This document shows, one piece after another, positions 24,147 through 33,594 of a stretch of DNA of 64,000 bases (within the stretch, counting starts at the first letter, position 1; each line of letters opens with the position of its first letter). The DNA comes from an uncultured Collinsella sp. (lineage in GTDB: Bacteria > Actinomycetota > Coriobacteriia > Coriobacteriales > Coriobacteriaceae): assembly GCA_937989875.1 (NCBI GenBank), contig CALKBO010000017.1, forward strand, positions 28,032-92,031. The letters run 5' to 3'. Position numbers and translations under genes: made by a program. Below the pieces are notes generated by a model. The model worked only from the letters and a program-made list of their open reading frames with translations, did no database searches and was not told the origin of the DNA.

Positions 24147-26294
24147 ATGGATCTTATCGCCCAGCTCGCCCGCGAGCTCAACCTTAAGGCCGCCAACATC
24201 GAGGCGGCCGTCAAGCTCATCGACGAGGGCAACACCATCCCCTTTATCTCGCGCTACCGCAAAGAAGCCACGGGCGGCATGGACGACGTCGCCCTGCGCG
24301 CCCTCGACGAGCGCCTGTCTTACCTGCGCAATCTTGAGCAGCGCAAAGAGGACGTCATCCTGCTCATCGACGCCCAGGGCAAACTCACGCCCGAGCTCGA
24401 GCAGCAGATTCGCGAGGCCACGCAGCTCCAGCGTGTCGAGGACCTCTACAAGCCCTACCGCAAAAAGCGCATGACTCGCGCGCAGAAGGCCCGCGAGGCA
24501 GGCCTGGAGCCGCTTGCCAACATGATTATCATGCAGGCCTCGGCCAAGGGCAGCGCGCTCGATGCCGCCGCGGCCTACGTCAACGAGGACGCCGGCTTCG
24601 ACACGCCCGAAAAGGCGCTCGCCGGGGCGGCGGACATCGTGGCCGAGACGGTGGCCGAGGACCCCGAGAACGTCGCCGACCTGCGCGCCTTTACGCAAAA
24701 CACCGCCGACATCGTCGTCGAGGCCACCGACCCCGCCGAGAAGACCCCCTACGAGCCCTACTACAGCTATGATGAGCCGCTGCGCCGTATACCCAACCAC
24801 CGCGTGCTGGCTATCGACCGCGGTGAGCGCGAGGGCAAGCTCCGCGTGCGCGTGAACGTCGACGGTGCTGCCGCCACGGCACGCCTCGGCAGCCGTTGGC
24901 CCCGCCGTCAGGGCGTCTTCGCGCCCATCTTCGATGCCGCCATCGCCGACGGTTACAAGCGCCTCATGGCCCCCTCGCTGGAGCGCGAAGCCCGCGCCAA
25001 ACTCACCGTTCGCGCTCAGACCGAGGCCATCAATGTCTTTGCCAAGAATCTCGAGGGCCTGCTCTCGGCGCGCCCCGTGCGCGGCGCCCGCGTGCTCGCG
25101 CTCGATCCGGGCTACCGCACCGGCTGCAAGGTCGCCGTCATGGACGAGACCGGCAAGCTGCTCGACCACGGCGTGGTCTACCCCACCAAGCCGCGCCACG
25201 ACGTCGCCGGCACCAAGCGCGAGCTCGCCCGCCTCGTCAAAAAGGACAGCGTCAACACCATCGTCATCGGCAACGGCACCGCCAGCCGCGAGACCGAGGA
25301 AGTCGTCTCGGAGTTCATCGCCGAGCAGGCGCCTGGGCTGCGATACACCATCGTCAACGAGGCCGGCGCGTCGGTGTACTCCGCCTCCGAGCTCGCCAGC
25401 CAGGAATATCCCGACCTGGACGTCACCGTGCGTGGCGCCATGAGCCTGGGCCGTCGCCTGCAGGACCCGTTGGCAGAGCTCGTCAAGATTCCGCCCCAGT
25501 CTATCGGCGTGGGCCAGTACCAGCACGACCTTGACCAGGCCGAGCTCTCGCGCACTCTGGGCCACGTGGTGGAGGACGTCGTCAACCGCGTGGGCGTCGA
25601 CGTGAATACCGCGAGCGCAAGCCTGCTGGGATACGTATCGGGCATCACGCCGAGCGTGGCCAAAAACATCGTGGCCTACCGCGAGGAAAACGGTGCCTTT
25701 ACCGATCGCCGCCAGCTTAAGAAGGTCCCCAAACTAGGACCCAAGGCATACCTCAACGCCGCGGGCTTCCTGCGCATCAGCGGCGGCAAGAACCCGCTCG
25801 ACGCGACGAGCGTCCACCCCGAGAGCTACGAGGTGGCCACGTCCGTCCTGGAACGCGCCGGCGTTAAAGCCAGCGAGCTCAGCCGCGGCGGCGTGCCCGA
25901 CATCGAGCGCCGCCTGGGCAGCATCTCGGCGCTGGCAAGCGACCTGAACTGCGGCACCCTCACGCTCATCGACATCGTCAACGAGCTCAAGAAGCCCGGC
26001 CGCGACCCGCGCGACGACGCACCCGAGGTGGTCTTTAGCCGCTCAGCGCTTTCCATCGACGACCTGGAACCCGGCATGGAGCTCAAGGGCACGGTGCGCA
26101 ACGTCGTCGACTTTGGCGCCTTCGTCGACGTGGGCGTGCACCAGGACGGCCTCGTGCACATCTCCAAACTGGCCAACCGCTTTGTCAAGCACCCCAGCGA
26201 CGTGGTGCGCGTCGGTGACACGGTCAAGGTGTGGGTCGAAAAGGTCGATCGCGACCGCAAGAAGATCTCGCTCACCATGGTGCAGGGCAAGTAA
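24147..26294 (+). CDS. tex: Tex-family RNA-binding protein
   Basis: 715 aa. The order is an N-terminal helical domain (TIPFISRYRKEATGGMDD near residue 32), a YqgF-like RNase H fold (ALDPGYRTGCKVAVMDETGK near residue 318), helix-hairpin-helix repeats (about 480-560, VGVDVNTASASLL) and a C-terminal S1 domain (GTVRNVVDFGAFVDVGVHQDG near residue 645). Tex proteins bind nucleic acid and act in transcription and stress tolerance. The ATG at 24147 has AAGGAG upstream; an upstream GTG at 24060 would read through the repeat element. Confidence 0.95.
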   Translation: MDLIAQLARELNLKAANIEAAVKLIDEGNTIPFISRYRKEATGGMDDVALRALDERLSYLRNLEQRKEDVILLIDAQGKLTPELEQQIREATQLQRVEDLYKPYRKKRMTRAQKAREAGLEPLANMIIMQASAKGSALDAAAAYVNEDAGFDTPEKALAGAADIVAETVAEDPENVADLRAFTQNTADIVVEATDPAEKTPYEPYYSYDEPLRRIPNHRVLAIDRGEREGKLRVRVNVDGAAATARLGSRWPRRQGVFAPIFDAAIADGYKRLMAPSLEREARAKLTVRAQTEAINVFAKNLEGLLSARPVRGARVLALDPGYRTGCKVAVMDETGKLLDHGVVYPTKPRHDVAGTKRELARLVKKDSVNTIVIGNGTASRETEEVVSEFIAEQAPGLRYTIVNEAGASVYSASELASQEYPDLDVTVRGAMSLGRRLQDPLAELVKIPPQSIGVGQYQHDLDQAELSRTLGHVVEDVVNRVGVDVNTASASLLGYVSGITPSVAKNIVAYREENGAFTDRRQLKKVPKLGPKAYLNAAGFLRISGGKNPLDATSVHPESYEVATSVLERAGVKASELSRGGVPDIERRLGSISALASDLNCGTLTLIDIVNELKKPGRDPRDDAPEVVFSRSALSIDDLEPGMELKGTVRNVVDFGAFVDVGVHQDGLVHISKLANRFVKHPSDVVRVGDTVKVWVEKVDRDRKKISLTMVQGK

Positions 26295-26303
26295 ACCGCC
26301 AAA

Positions 26304-26520
26304 GCAAAGGTACCCCCTGTAGCGATGTGCAAAATCGCGAGTATTCTGCAAATTCCACCGTTCCGGGTGCCCCTCAGAGACGAAAAAGCAAAAAACAGCC
26401 CCCGTTTTAGCGTCGTCAGAGCCAAAACGGGGGCCGTTCCATGCTTCGGTTAACTGATAAAGACCTTTACGTTGCTGAATACTCTCGATTTTGCACGGCG
26501 CAGGCGGGGGTACCTTTGCC
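26304..26520. repeat. 217-bp element with about 45-bp imperfect inverted ends (GCAAAGGTACCCCC type)
   Basis: The left end (GCAAAGGTACCCCC, then GTGCAAAATCG, GAGTATTC) is mirrored at the right end (GAATACTC, CGATTTTGCAC, GGGGGTACCTTTGC). The centre holds a second hairpin (GCCCCCGTTTT/AAAACGGGGGC, 26398-26433). No gene is inside. It begins 10 nt after the tex stop and looks like a MITE-type insertion or a large bidirectional terminator. Confidence 0.75.
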
Positions 26521-26521
26521 C

Positions 26522-26693
26522 ACGGCAGGATATGGAAGCCAAGCGCCAATTTGCTGGCAAGCTCGTGTCGGCAGCCCCGGCCTTTCCTTTGCCTAGCGCG
26601 ATCCTCGCGAAGCGCGTGAGCGATAGGGAAAGGAAAGGCCGGGGCGAACAGCCCACGGTACAGTCGGCGTTCGCGCTACGGCAGGATATGGAA
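26522..26693. repeat. Segment flanked by a 16-bp direct repeat of the transaldolase 3' end, with 70-bp hairpin inside
   Basis: ACGGCAGGATATGGAA occurs at 26522-26537 and again at 26678-26693, where it encodes the last residues of the transaldolase-family protein (FHILP). Between the copies, 26575-26644 forms a strong hairpin with arms CCCCGGCCTTTCCTTT and complement. The arrangement suggests that DNA was inserted at the gene end with duplication of the target. Confidence 0.65.
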
Positions 26694-27380
26694 ACCCAAA
26701 GCGGCGATATCCTTGGCAAAACCGCGCACGGTATCGAGCGAGACCTCGTACGGGTCGCGACCAATGTTCTTGCGCTTGGCCAGGATGCTGTTGGGCACCG
26801 TAATGATCTGGCAACCGCAGGCCTCGGCCTGGTAAATGTCGATGAGCTCGCGCGTGGACGCCCACAGGACCTCGCAGTTGGGCTTTGCGGCGGCCTTCTT
26901 GACCGACTCCGTCATAAACGGAATGGGATCGACGCCGGTGTCGGCGATGCGGCCGGCAAAGAGCGAGATGATGGACGGCGTCTCGGTGTCAACGGCCTCG
27001 ACCATCTCATCGACCTGCGTAGGCGTAAAGATAGTAGTGACGTTGACCTTGATGCCGTCGGCGGAAAGCTTGCGGACCAGCTCGGCGGTGGACTCGCCCT
27101 TGGTAGTCACGCACGGAATCTTGACGTAGACGTTCTCGGCCCAGGTAGCGATCTCGCGGGCCTCGACCTCCATGGTCTCGACGTCGTCGGCAAAGACCTC
27201 AAACGAGACGGACACATCGGTGATGTGGGCCAGGACCTCCTTGGCAAACGCGCGGTAATCCGTCACGCCGCCCTTCTTCATAAGGGACGGGTTGGTCGTG
27301 AAACCCTGAACGTTGCCGTTCTCGTACATGTCGAGCATGCCCTCGAGGTTTGCACCGTCAGCGAACACCTTGATTGCCAT
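26676..27380 (-). CDS. Transaldolase-family protein (fructose-6-phosphate aldolase type)
   Basis: A 234-aa TIM-barrel class I aldolase. TTNPSLMKK (residues 28-36) and VYVKIPC, with the Schiff-base Lys near residue 87, are family hallmarks. TTIFTPTQ and SLFAGRIADTGVDP follow. The size fits the short TalAB/Fsa group rather than full transaldolase. It acts in pentose phosphate or triose exchange. The ATG at 27380 follows AAAGGAA; an upstream start at 27404 has no support. The final codons are duplicated downstream at 26522. Confidence 0.9.
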   Translation of the reverse strand: MAIKVFADGANLEGMLDMYENGNVQGFTTNPSLMKKGGVTDYRAFAKEVLAHITDVSVSFEVFADDVETMEVEAREIATWAENVYVKIPCVTTKGESTAELVRKLSADGIKVNVTTIFTPTQVDEMVEAVDTETPSIISLFAGRIADTGVDPIPFMTESVKKAAAKPNCEVLWASTRELIDIYQAEACGCQIITVPNSILAKRKNIGRDPYEVSLDTVRGFAKDIAALGFHILP

Positions 27381-27573
27381 CTGCCTGATTCCTTTCGCTA
27401 GCATACGGCCGATAAACTGCTAAACACTTTACCTACGTTTATCAAGGCGTGAGCTGCGGTTTTTTATCTTCTCGGCGAACGGTATAAACACCTCAGTGTT
27501 TGGATTGATAAATCGATTGAGCATGCAAAAGCAAAGAGTCGCAGTTTGGGCAAACGTCAGAACGTGGGATTCA

Positions 27574-28401
27574 TTAGATGAGGCCGAAATGCTGCATCGC
27601 TGTGACGGTGCCGTCGTGTGCGACATCGTCGGTCACGTAGTCGGCGACCGCCTTGACCTCAGGCATGGCGTTGCCCATGGCCACGGCCGTCTCGACCGCA
27701 GCGAGCATGCCCAGGTCGTTACCCGAATCGCCGAAGCCAAAGGTGCGCGCGTTGCCGGTGCGACCCAGGTATTCCAGCGCTCGCGCCACGCCCACGCCCT
27801 TGTCGATGCCCTTGGGGCTCAGCTCGCGATTCTGACCACCGGTGTTGCACAGCTCAAACTCGCGATCGATAAAGCCATCATCGTTGGCTACGCGAGCCAG
27901 GTCGCTCGCGACGATGCCCACCTTGCCCACGCGCAGACGGCCGTCGACGCGCATTTCCTCGGTGCTGTGCACCACAGAAGTGCCGATCAGAGACGACTGC
28001 TCAACACCCGCGGGTTCCAGGGCAAAAGTAGCCACGTTGGTCTCGAAAAAGGCCTCAATCCCTGCCGCGGCCATACGGCGTGCCAGCTCCTCGATAACGT
28101 CCTCATCAAAGCAGTCCTCGTGTACCACGCGGCCCTCGACCTCGAGCGTCGCTCCCGCCATGGCAACGACACCCGCCGGGTTCAGCGCGCGCAGGCCATC
28201 GGCAATCAGCCACAAGGGACGACCCGTGCAGATAAATGCCTGGTGCCCCGCGTCGCGCAGACGATGAAACGCCTCGACGACCGCCTGCGAGGGGTGAACC
28301 GCCGAAAAGTCCTTGTCGGTCATGTTGTCGGGATCGAACGACGTCAGCGTGCCGTCCACGTCAAAAAAGAGCACGGCGGAATCGGGGCACGCATCAATCA
28401 T
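27574..28401 (-). CDS. HAD-superfamily (Cof-type, IIB) phosphatase
   Basis: 275 aa. The nucleophile motif DVDGTL lies at residues 14-19, motif II is ICTGRP, and motif IV GFGDSGNDLGML lies near residue 227. A cap domain sits between motifs II and III. It should hydrolyse a sugar phosphate or a similar small phosphate ester in the cytosol. CGAAAGGAACC precedes the ATG. It diverges from the rlmKL-type gene, with 75 nt between them. Confidence 0.9.
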   Translation of the reverse strand: MIDACPDSAVLFFDVDGTLTSFDPDNMTDKDFSAVHPSQAVVEAFHRLRDAGHQAFICTGRPLWLIADGLRALNPAGVVAMAGATLEVEGRVVHEDCFDEDVIEELARRMAAAGIEAFFETNVATFALEPAGVEQSSLIGTSVVHSTEEMRVDGRLRVGKVGIVASDLARVANDDGFIDREFELCNTGGQNRELSPKGIDKGVGVARALEYLGRTGNARTFGFGDSGNDLGMLAAVETAVAMGNAMPEVKAVADYVTDDVAHDGTVTAMQHFGLI

Positions 28402-28476
28402 ATGGGTTCCTTTCGGGGGCGAGAGTAAACGAAGTATCCATCATATAATGGAGCGACGCAACCAGAGAGGTCACCC

Positions 28477-31043
28477 ATGGAATTTTACGCAAGCTGCCCC
28501 GAGGGCTTTGAGTCCGCACTCGCCGATGAGCTTAAACGCCTCGGGCTTTCGCATGTTCGCCGGCTGAAGGGCCGCGCTACATTTGAGGGCGAGCTCGAAG
28601 AAGGCTACCGCGCCTGTCTGTGGTCGCGCCTGGCGAGCCGTGTGTTCGTGGTACTCGGGCGCTTTGAGGCGCAGGATGCCGATGAACTGTACGATAGCGT
28701 TTACGACATCGCCTGGGAGACCATCATCCGCCCCGGCGCCACCATCGCCATCACCGCCCGCGGCGTGACCGAGCAGCTGCGCAACACGCGCTTCTCGGCC
28801 CTGCGCGCCAAAGACGCGCTGTGCGACCGTCTGGCCGAGACCACGGGCCGTCGCGCCGACGTCGATGCCGCCGACCCCGATGTTCACCTGTTGCTTTCGC
28901 TGCGTCAGCGCCGCGCGAGCATCAGCCTGGACCTTTCGGGCGACCCGCTGTTCAAGCGTCTGCCGCCCGCTGCGACTCGTGCCGGCGAGGGCGCACACGT
29001 GTTGCGCCCCGACTACGCCGCCCTGGTGCTGGCGCAGTCGGCTGGACCGCACTATGCGAGCGCGAGCTGACGGCCGACGATTACGAAAACGAAGCCCTTC
29101 CCACGCTGATCGATGCCTCGTGCGCCGGCGGCGGTCTGCTGCTGGAGGCCGTGAACATTCTGACCGACCGCGCCCCGGGCGCCGCACGCGAGCGCTGGGG
29201 CTTTGAGGGCTGGCAGCTGCACGACGCTGTCCTGTGGGAGCAGCTGCTTGCCGAGGCGCGCGAGCGCGAGGCGGCAGCGCGCGAGCGCCAGGCGCGCATC
29301 GTGGCCGTAGACATCGACCCCGCCGCCCGCAAGACTGCCGAGCGCATGGTCAAGTGCGCCGGCTACAAGCGTTTTGTCGACTTTTGTGCCGCCAAGCCCG
29401 CCACCGTGCTGGACCATGCGGGCGCCGTCGCCGGTGCCGCCCTGGTCGCGGACACGACCGAGACCCCGCTTTCGCTCATGCACGATGCCATGACGCTCAT
29501 CGGCGAGCTGCGCCGCGCCCCCGAGCTCGCTTCGGCGCCGGTCGCCGCTCTCACCCGCGACGGCTTGCTGGCCCGCGCGCTCCACGCCGAGCCCGAGCGC
29601 TCGATCGCCGTCATGCCCAATAACGAGGAGGCGGCTCTTGAGGTTTGGCCCTCACTCGACCACGCCGCTGCAGCGTTTGAGGCTGCGACCAGCGCGGATG
29701 CCGAGGCCGAGGTTGCGGATGCCAACGAAGCCAACGACGAAGCCGCCGCTTCCTCCATGCCCGAACCTGCCGCCACGCTCGACTTGGGCGACGGCAAGCC
29801 GCTGCCCGTGCTCATCCCGGAGTCCGAGCAGTTCGCCAACCGCCTGCGCAAGAATGCCCGTCTGCGCCGCAAGTGGGCCAAGCGCGAGGGCGTGAGCTGC
29901 TATCGCGTCTACGATGCCGACCTGCCCGACTACTCCGCTGCCATCGACCTGTACGAGGGTTGCCCGCAGACGCCGGGCCGCTGGCTCGTCATCGCCGAAT
30001 ACGCCGCGCCCAAGACCATCGACCCCGCGCTGGCCCAGGCCCGCATGCTCGACATCTTGGCCATCGCGCCGCGCATCCTTGATGTTCCGGCCGAGCATGT
30101 GCACGCCAAGGCCCGCATGCGTTCGCGCGGCGGCTCGCAGTACGGCAAGCAGGGCGCCGGCAAGGGCGGATCGGGCGAGCGCGCCAACATCGCGCGCCGG
30201 CGTCTGCCGCTCATCGAAGAAGGCGGGCTCACCTTTGCCGTCAACTTTGACGACTACCTGGATGTGGGCATCTTCCTGGATCATCGCGTCACCCGCAACC
30301 TGGTGCGCGAGCACGCCAAACAGGCGCGCCGCTTCCTCAACCTGTTCGCCTACACCGGCACCGCCACCTGCTATGCGGCCGACGGCGGCGTCGAGGAAAC
30401 CGTGACAGTCGACCTTTCCAACACCTACCTGGACTGGGCCGAGCGCAATATGCGCCAGAACGGCTTTGTTGGTCCGCAGCATCATTTTGTGCGCGACGAC
30501 GTGCTCGCCTGGATTCGCGACCAGCGCCAGACGCGCAACCGCTGGGACCTGATCTTTGTCGACCCGCCCACGTTCTCGAACTCGTCAAAGATGGGCCGCC
30601 GTACCTGGGATGTCCAGCGCGACCATGTTGAGCTTTTGGCCGGCGTGTCGCGCCTGCTCGCACAGGGCGGACATGCCATCTTTAGCTGCAACCTGCGCGG
30701 CTTCCGCCCCGAAACGCGCAAGCTCGCGCGTGCGGGCGTCGTGCTGGAGGACATTACGGCGCAGACCATCCCCGAGGACTTCGCGCGCAACCAGAAGGTG
30801 CACCACTGCTATATCGTGCGCCGACTGCCCATCGAGGACGCCATGGCCGAGGTCGGCTTTAGCGCCGAGGAGATTGCCGAGCGAACCGAGGAGCTGCGCA
30901 ACCCCGAGGCGCGCAAGCCTCGTGCAGCAGCGCCCGCGCCCACGCAGGCCGGCAACGGCAAATCAAACTTTGCCGGCAAACCCTCCCCTGCCGGCAAGTC
31001 CAAAAAGAAGAAGTTCTACGCCAGCAAGCCCAAGGGCAAATAA
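28477..31043 (+). pseudogene. RlmKL-type bifunctional 23S rRNA methyltransferase, frameshifted
   Basis: Two frames make one protein of about 855 aa. Frame 1 (28477 to about 29040) holds the THUMP domain and the start of the RlmL part (MEFYASCPEGFESALADEL). Frame 2 (about 29040-31043) continues with GWTALCERE, the SAM-region motif DASCAGGG and a long RlmL methylase, then an RlmK-like C-terminal methylase (NLFAYTGTAT, FVDPPTFSNS). The tail is Lys-rich. The break is at CAGTCGGCTGG (29037-29047): adding one G restores LAQSGWTAL. The enzymes methylate G2445 and G2069 in E. coli 23S rRNA. The lesion may be a sequencing error, because both halves are otherwise intact. A hairpin terminator follows directly. 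Confidence 0.85.
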
Positions 31044-31046
31044 CAA

Positions 31047-31113
31047 AGTTGCGGTGGAATACGGACTGTTTTGCCTGGAATTAGGTAAATTTAGACCGCA
31101 TTTCACCGCAACT
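31047..31113. terminator. Long hairpin between convergent rlmKL and kdpE genes
   Basis: 21-nt arms (AGTTGCGGTG... and its mirror ending CACCGCAACT, about three mismatches) surround an AT-rich loop. It begins 4 nt after the rlmKL stop and ends 25 nt before the kdpE stop. It probably ends transcription in both directions but lacks a clear U-run. Confidence 0.55.
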
Positions 31114-31137
31114 CATATTGGGATGGCGGACGCCGAC

Positions 31138-31851
31138 CTATCCCTGGGTGACCAATCGGTAACCGATACCCACGTGCGTCTGGATATAGCGCGGATGCGC
31201 GGGGTCGGACTCAATCTTCTTGCGCAGCGTGCCCATAAAGACGCGCAGGCTCGCCAGGTCGCTCTTAGTTGCCGTGCCCCAAATCTCGTGCAGGATAAAC
31301 TGGTGCGTCAGTACCTTGTCGGCGTTGTGTGCCAGCAGGCACAGGAGCTTATACTCGATCGGCGTCAGATGCAGTTCCTCGCCATCCATCGTGGCGATGC
31401 CGGCATCAAAATCGATATGCAGCTCACCGGTATCGAACGAGCCCTCGGAGACAACGCCGCCCGTCTGCGCATACGAAAGGCGCCTGAGCGTCGTGCGAAT
31501 GCGCGCGAGCAGCTCCTCGACCGAAAACGGCTTGGTCAGGTAGTCGTCGGCACCGGCATCGAGTGCGCGAATCTTGTCCGCATCCTCGCTGCGCGCCGAG
31601 ACCACGATAATCGGCATGCCCGACCATGCGCGCACCGACTCCACCACCTTGACGCCGTCCATATCGGGCAGGCCCAGATCGAGCAGCACAATGCTCGGCG
31701 CCTGCGACGAGGCGGCGGCGATAGCGGCATGGGCGGTCTCCACAGCCATATGGCGCAAGCCGTGCGCCTCGAGCGCGGCAACAATAAGATTGCGAACGGC
31801 GGGATCGTCCTCAACGACCAAGATGAGCGGTTTTACGGCAGAGTTCGACAC
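31138..31851 (-). CDS. kdpE: KdpE-like response regulator
   Basis: 237 aa. The receiver domain has acidic residues (VVEDD), the phospho-acceptor Asp in LLDLGLPDMDG (about residue 60) and Lys in YLTKPF. The C-terminal OmpR/PhoB winged helix ends YIQTHVGIGYRL, as in KdpE. The start is GTG at 31851, seven bases after AAGGAG. That SD overlaps the kdpD stop, so the two genes are coupled. It probably controls potassium uptake genes; kup is just upstream on the same strand and no kdpFABC is in view. Confidence 0.88.
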   Translation of the reverse strand: MSNSAVKPLILVVEDDPAVRNLIVAALEAHGLRHMAVETAHAAIAAASSQAPSIVLLDLGLPDMDGVKVVESVRAWSGMPIIVVSARSEDADKIRALDAGADDYLTKPFSVEELLARIRTTLRRLSYAQTGGVVSEGSFDTGELHIDFDAGIATMDGEELHLTPIEYKLLCLLAHNADKVLTHQFILHEIWGTATKSDLASLRVFMGTLRKKIESDPAHPRYIQTHVGIGYRLVTQG

Positions 31852-31855
31852 AGCG

Positions 31856-33481
31856 CTACTCCTTATCAAACGAAACGTCGGCGGCGGGAAGTTCAATCGT
31901 AAAGACCGAACCGTGCGGGTCCGCCGCGGCAACCTCTATGCTACCGCCATGTGCCAACGCAATGGAGCGGCAGAGCGAAAGACCCAGGCCAACGCTGCGG
32001 TGGCTGTCGGCCAGACCATGGTTGGCGGTATAGAACGACTCGAAGATCCGCTCGCGATCCTCGGGTGCGATGCCCGGACCATCATCGGCCACCGAGCACG
32101 CCACGCGTCCATCGTCGACGCTAATCGAAATCATGATATGCGAGCCCGCGGGCGTATAGGTGATGGCGTTGTTCACCAGATTGACCACCAGCTGCACCAT
32201 CAGGCGCGCATCGACATTGACGAGCGCCGGCTCATCGCACGCCACCACCTTAAGGTCGTGCTCGCGCACGGCCGGATTTACGTGACGCAGCGCCTCCTCG
32301 ACGATATCGTCCATGAGCTCGAGCGTGGTCGACAGGCGCATACCGCCACCCTCGAGCTTGGTGATGGCAAGCAGATTCTCGACGGTGGCGTTGAGCCACA
32401 GCGCATCCGAGCGAATGGATAGAAGCAGGCCGCGGCGCGTCTGGGCATCGAGCACTGCAGTGCCGGTCGAGCCCTGGTCGAGCAGCACGTCGGCATTACC
32501 CGAAATACTGGTAAGCGGCGTGCGCAGATCGTGCGAGATGGAGCGCAGCAGGTTGGCGCGCAGCTGTTCGTTTTTGGCGAGCACCGCCGCTTCCTCGCGG
32601 GCCTCCATGGCGCGGGCGCGGTCGAGCGCCAGCTCGCCTTCGCTCACGATGGCATCGGCAAGTGTTCGCTCCTCGTGCGTCAGCACGTCGGGCTCGGCAA
32701 CGATAGCCAGCACGCCCACCACCGAGGCGGGGTCGCCCGAGCGCGCGAAGCCGTCGCCTGTGCGAACCGTCAGGTAGATGCCATAAAACGCCGAGCCGCC
32801 AAACGTGGCGTCGAGCGGCGTTCCCACATAGGCGGACGCCGAGAGCCGCGGCGGCATCTGCGGCGCCAGTTCGTGCACCGGTGCGGCATCGCCCACGGCC
32901 GTGTATGTCGAACGCGGCAGCAGGTCATCGCCCTCGGCGTCGGCGCTGTACCACACGACCGGACAGCCCGAAAGACGCGCCAGCTGCGTGGCCATGGCGT
33001 GAACGATCTGCTGCTGATCGGCGCACCGCTGTAGCATGCGGTTGGTCTCGAGCACCATATGCGTGCGACGGTCGCTGGCGGCAGCCTGCGCCAAGGCGCG
33101 GCGCAGGGCCAACGCAATCGAGCTCGACACAAGCGAGACCACGAACATGATGAAGAACATGCCGGGATAGCCGCGATCGATAAGCGACAGCGAGTAGCGC
33201 GGGTCGACAAACAAGAAGTTGTAGAGCGCCACGGCGGCAGCCGAGCTCAGCAAGCAATACAGGCGACTCCAGGTAAAGAATGCGCACAGCTGAACGGCGA
33301 ACACATAGACGATCATGATGCTCGGCGCGAGACCCGGATGGTCGAGCAGCGCGCCCACAATCGTCGCCGCGACCAGCAGCCCCACCGATACGCAGGCGTC
33401 ATACAGAGGAGTGCGGCGCGTCAGCGTTGTGCGCCGCCACCAAAAGCTATCGGCAATATCGCCGTCCGTACGGACGTCCAT
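31856..33481 (-). CDS. kdpD: Short KdpD-like sensor histidine kinase
   Basis: 541 aa, about 350 shorter than full KdpD. The cytoplasmic KdpD and USP domains are absent. The protein starts with the four-helix DUF4118 membrane module (about 28-125, including YNFLFVDPRYSL), followed by a GAF-like domain (about 150-270), HisKA with SHDLRTPLTS near residue 315, and HATPase with DDGPGIAPEDR and GLGLSLCRSI. It phosphorylates the KdpE partner encoded next to it. Loss of the N-terminal part means that it cannot sense through the usual KdpD input and may rely on the membrane or GAF region. Confidence 0.9.
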   Translation of the reverse strand: MDVRTDGDIADSFWWRRTTLTRRTPLYDACVSVGLLVAATIVGALLDHPGLAPSIMIVYVFAVQLCAFFTWSRLYCLLSSAAAVALYNFLFVDPRYSLSLIDRGYPGMFFIMFVVSLVSSSIALALRRALAQAAASDRRTHMVLETNRMLQRCADQQQIVHAMATQLARLSGCPVVWYSADAEGDDLLPRSTYTAVGDAAPVHELAPQMPPRLSASAYVGTPLDATFGGSAFYGIYLTVRTGDGFARSGDPASVVGVLAIVAEPDVLTHEERTLADAIVSEGELALDRARAMEAREEAAVLAKNEQLRANLLRSISHDLRTPLTSISGNADVLLDQGSTGTAVLDAQTRRGLLLSIRSDALWLNATVENLLAITKLEGGGMRLSTTLELMDDIVEEALRHVNPAVREHDLKVVACDEPALVNVDARLMVQLVVNLVNNAITYTPAGSHIMISISVDDGRVACSVADDGPGIAPEDRERIFESFYTANHGLADSHRSVGLGLSLCRSIALAHGGSIEVAAADPHGSVFTIELPAADVSFDKE

Positions 33482-33509
33482 CAGCGCCCCGCCCCTCTCT
33501 CAAAAACAA

Positions 33510-33548
33510 AAACCACCACAAAGGGGACAGGCACCTTTGTGATGGTTT
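33510..33548. repeat. Dyad repeat (AAACCACCACAAAGG type)
   Basis: 15-nt arms with one mismatch surround a 9-nt centre (GGACAGGCA). The ends resemble the repeat at 8154 (AACCATCACAA), and the GGGGAC core resembles the CAAAGGGAC family. It lies between the kdpD start and the small membrane protein gene. Confidence 0.7.
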
Positions 33549-33594
33549 CCCCTTGTGGCGGTTCCAAGTGTATAGCCTTTGCAACCGGCGGTCG

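Noticed and set aside
26043..26549. 168-codon minus-strand frame ending the tex/transaldolase gap
   Set aside because: It contains FHILPWAKV because it crosses the duplicated transaldolase tail, then runs antisense to tex; not a gene.
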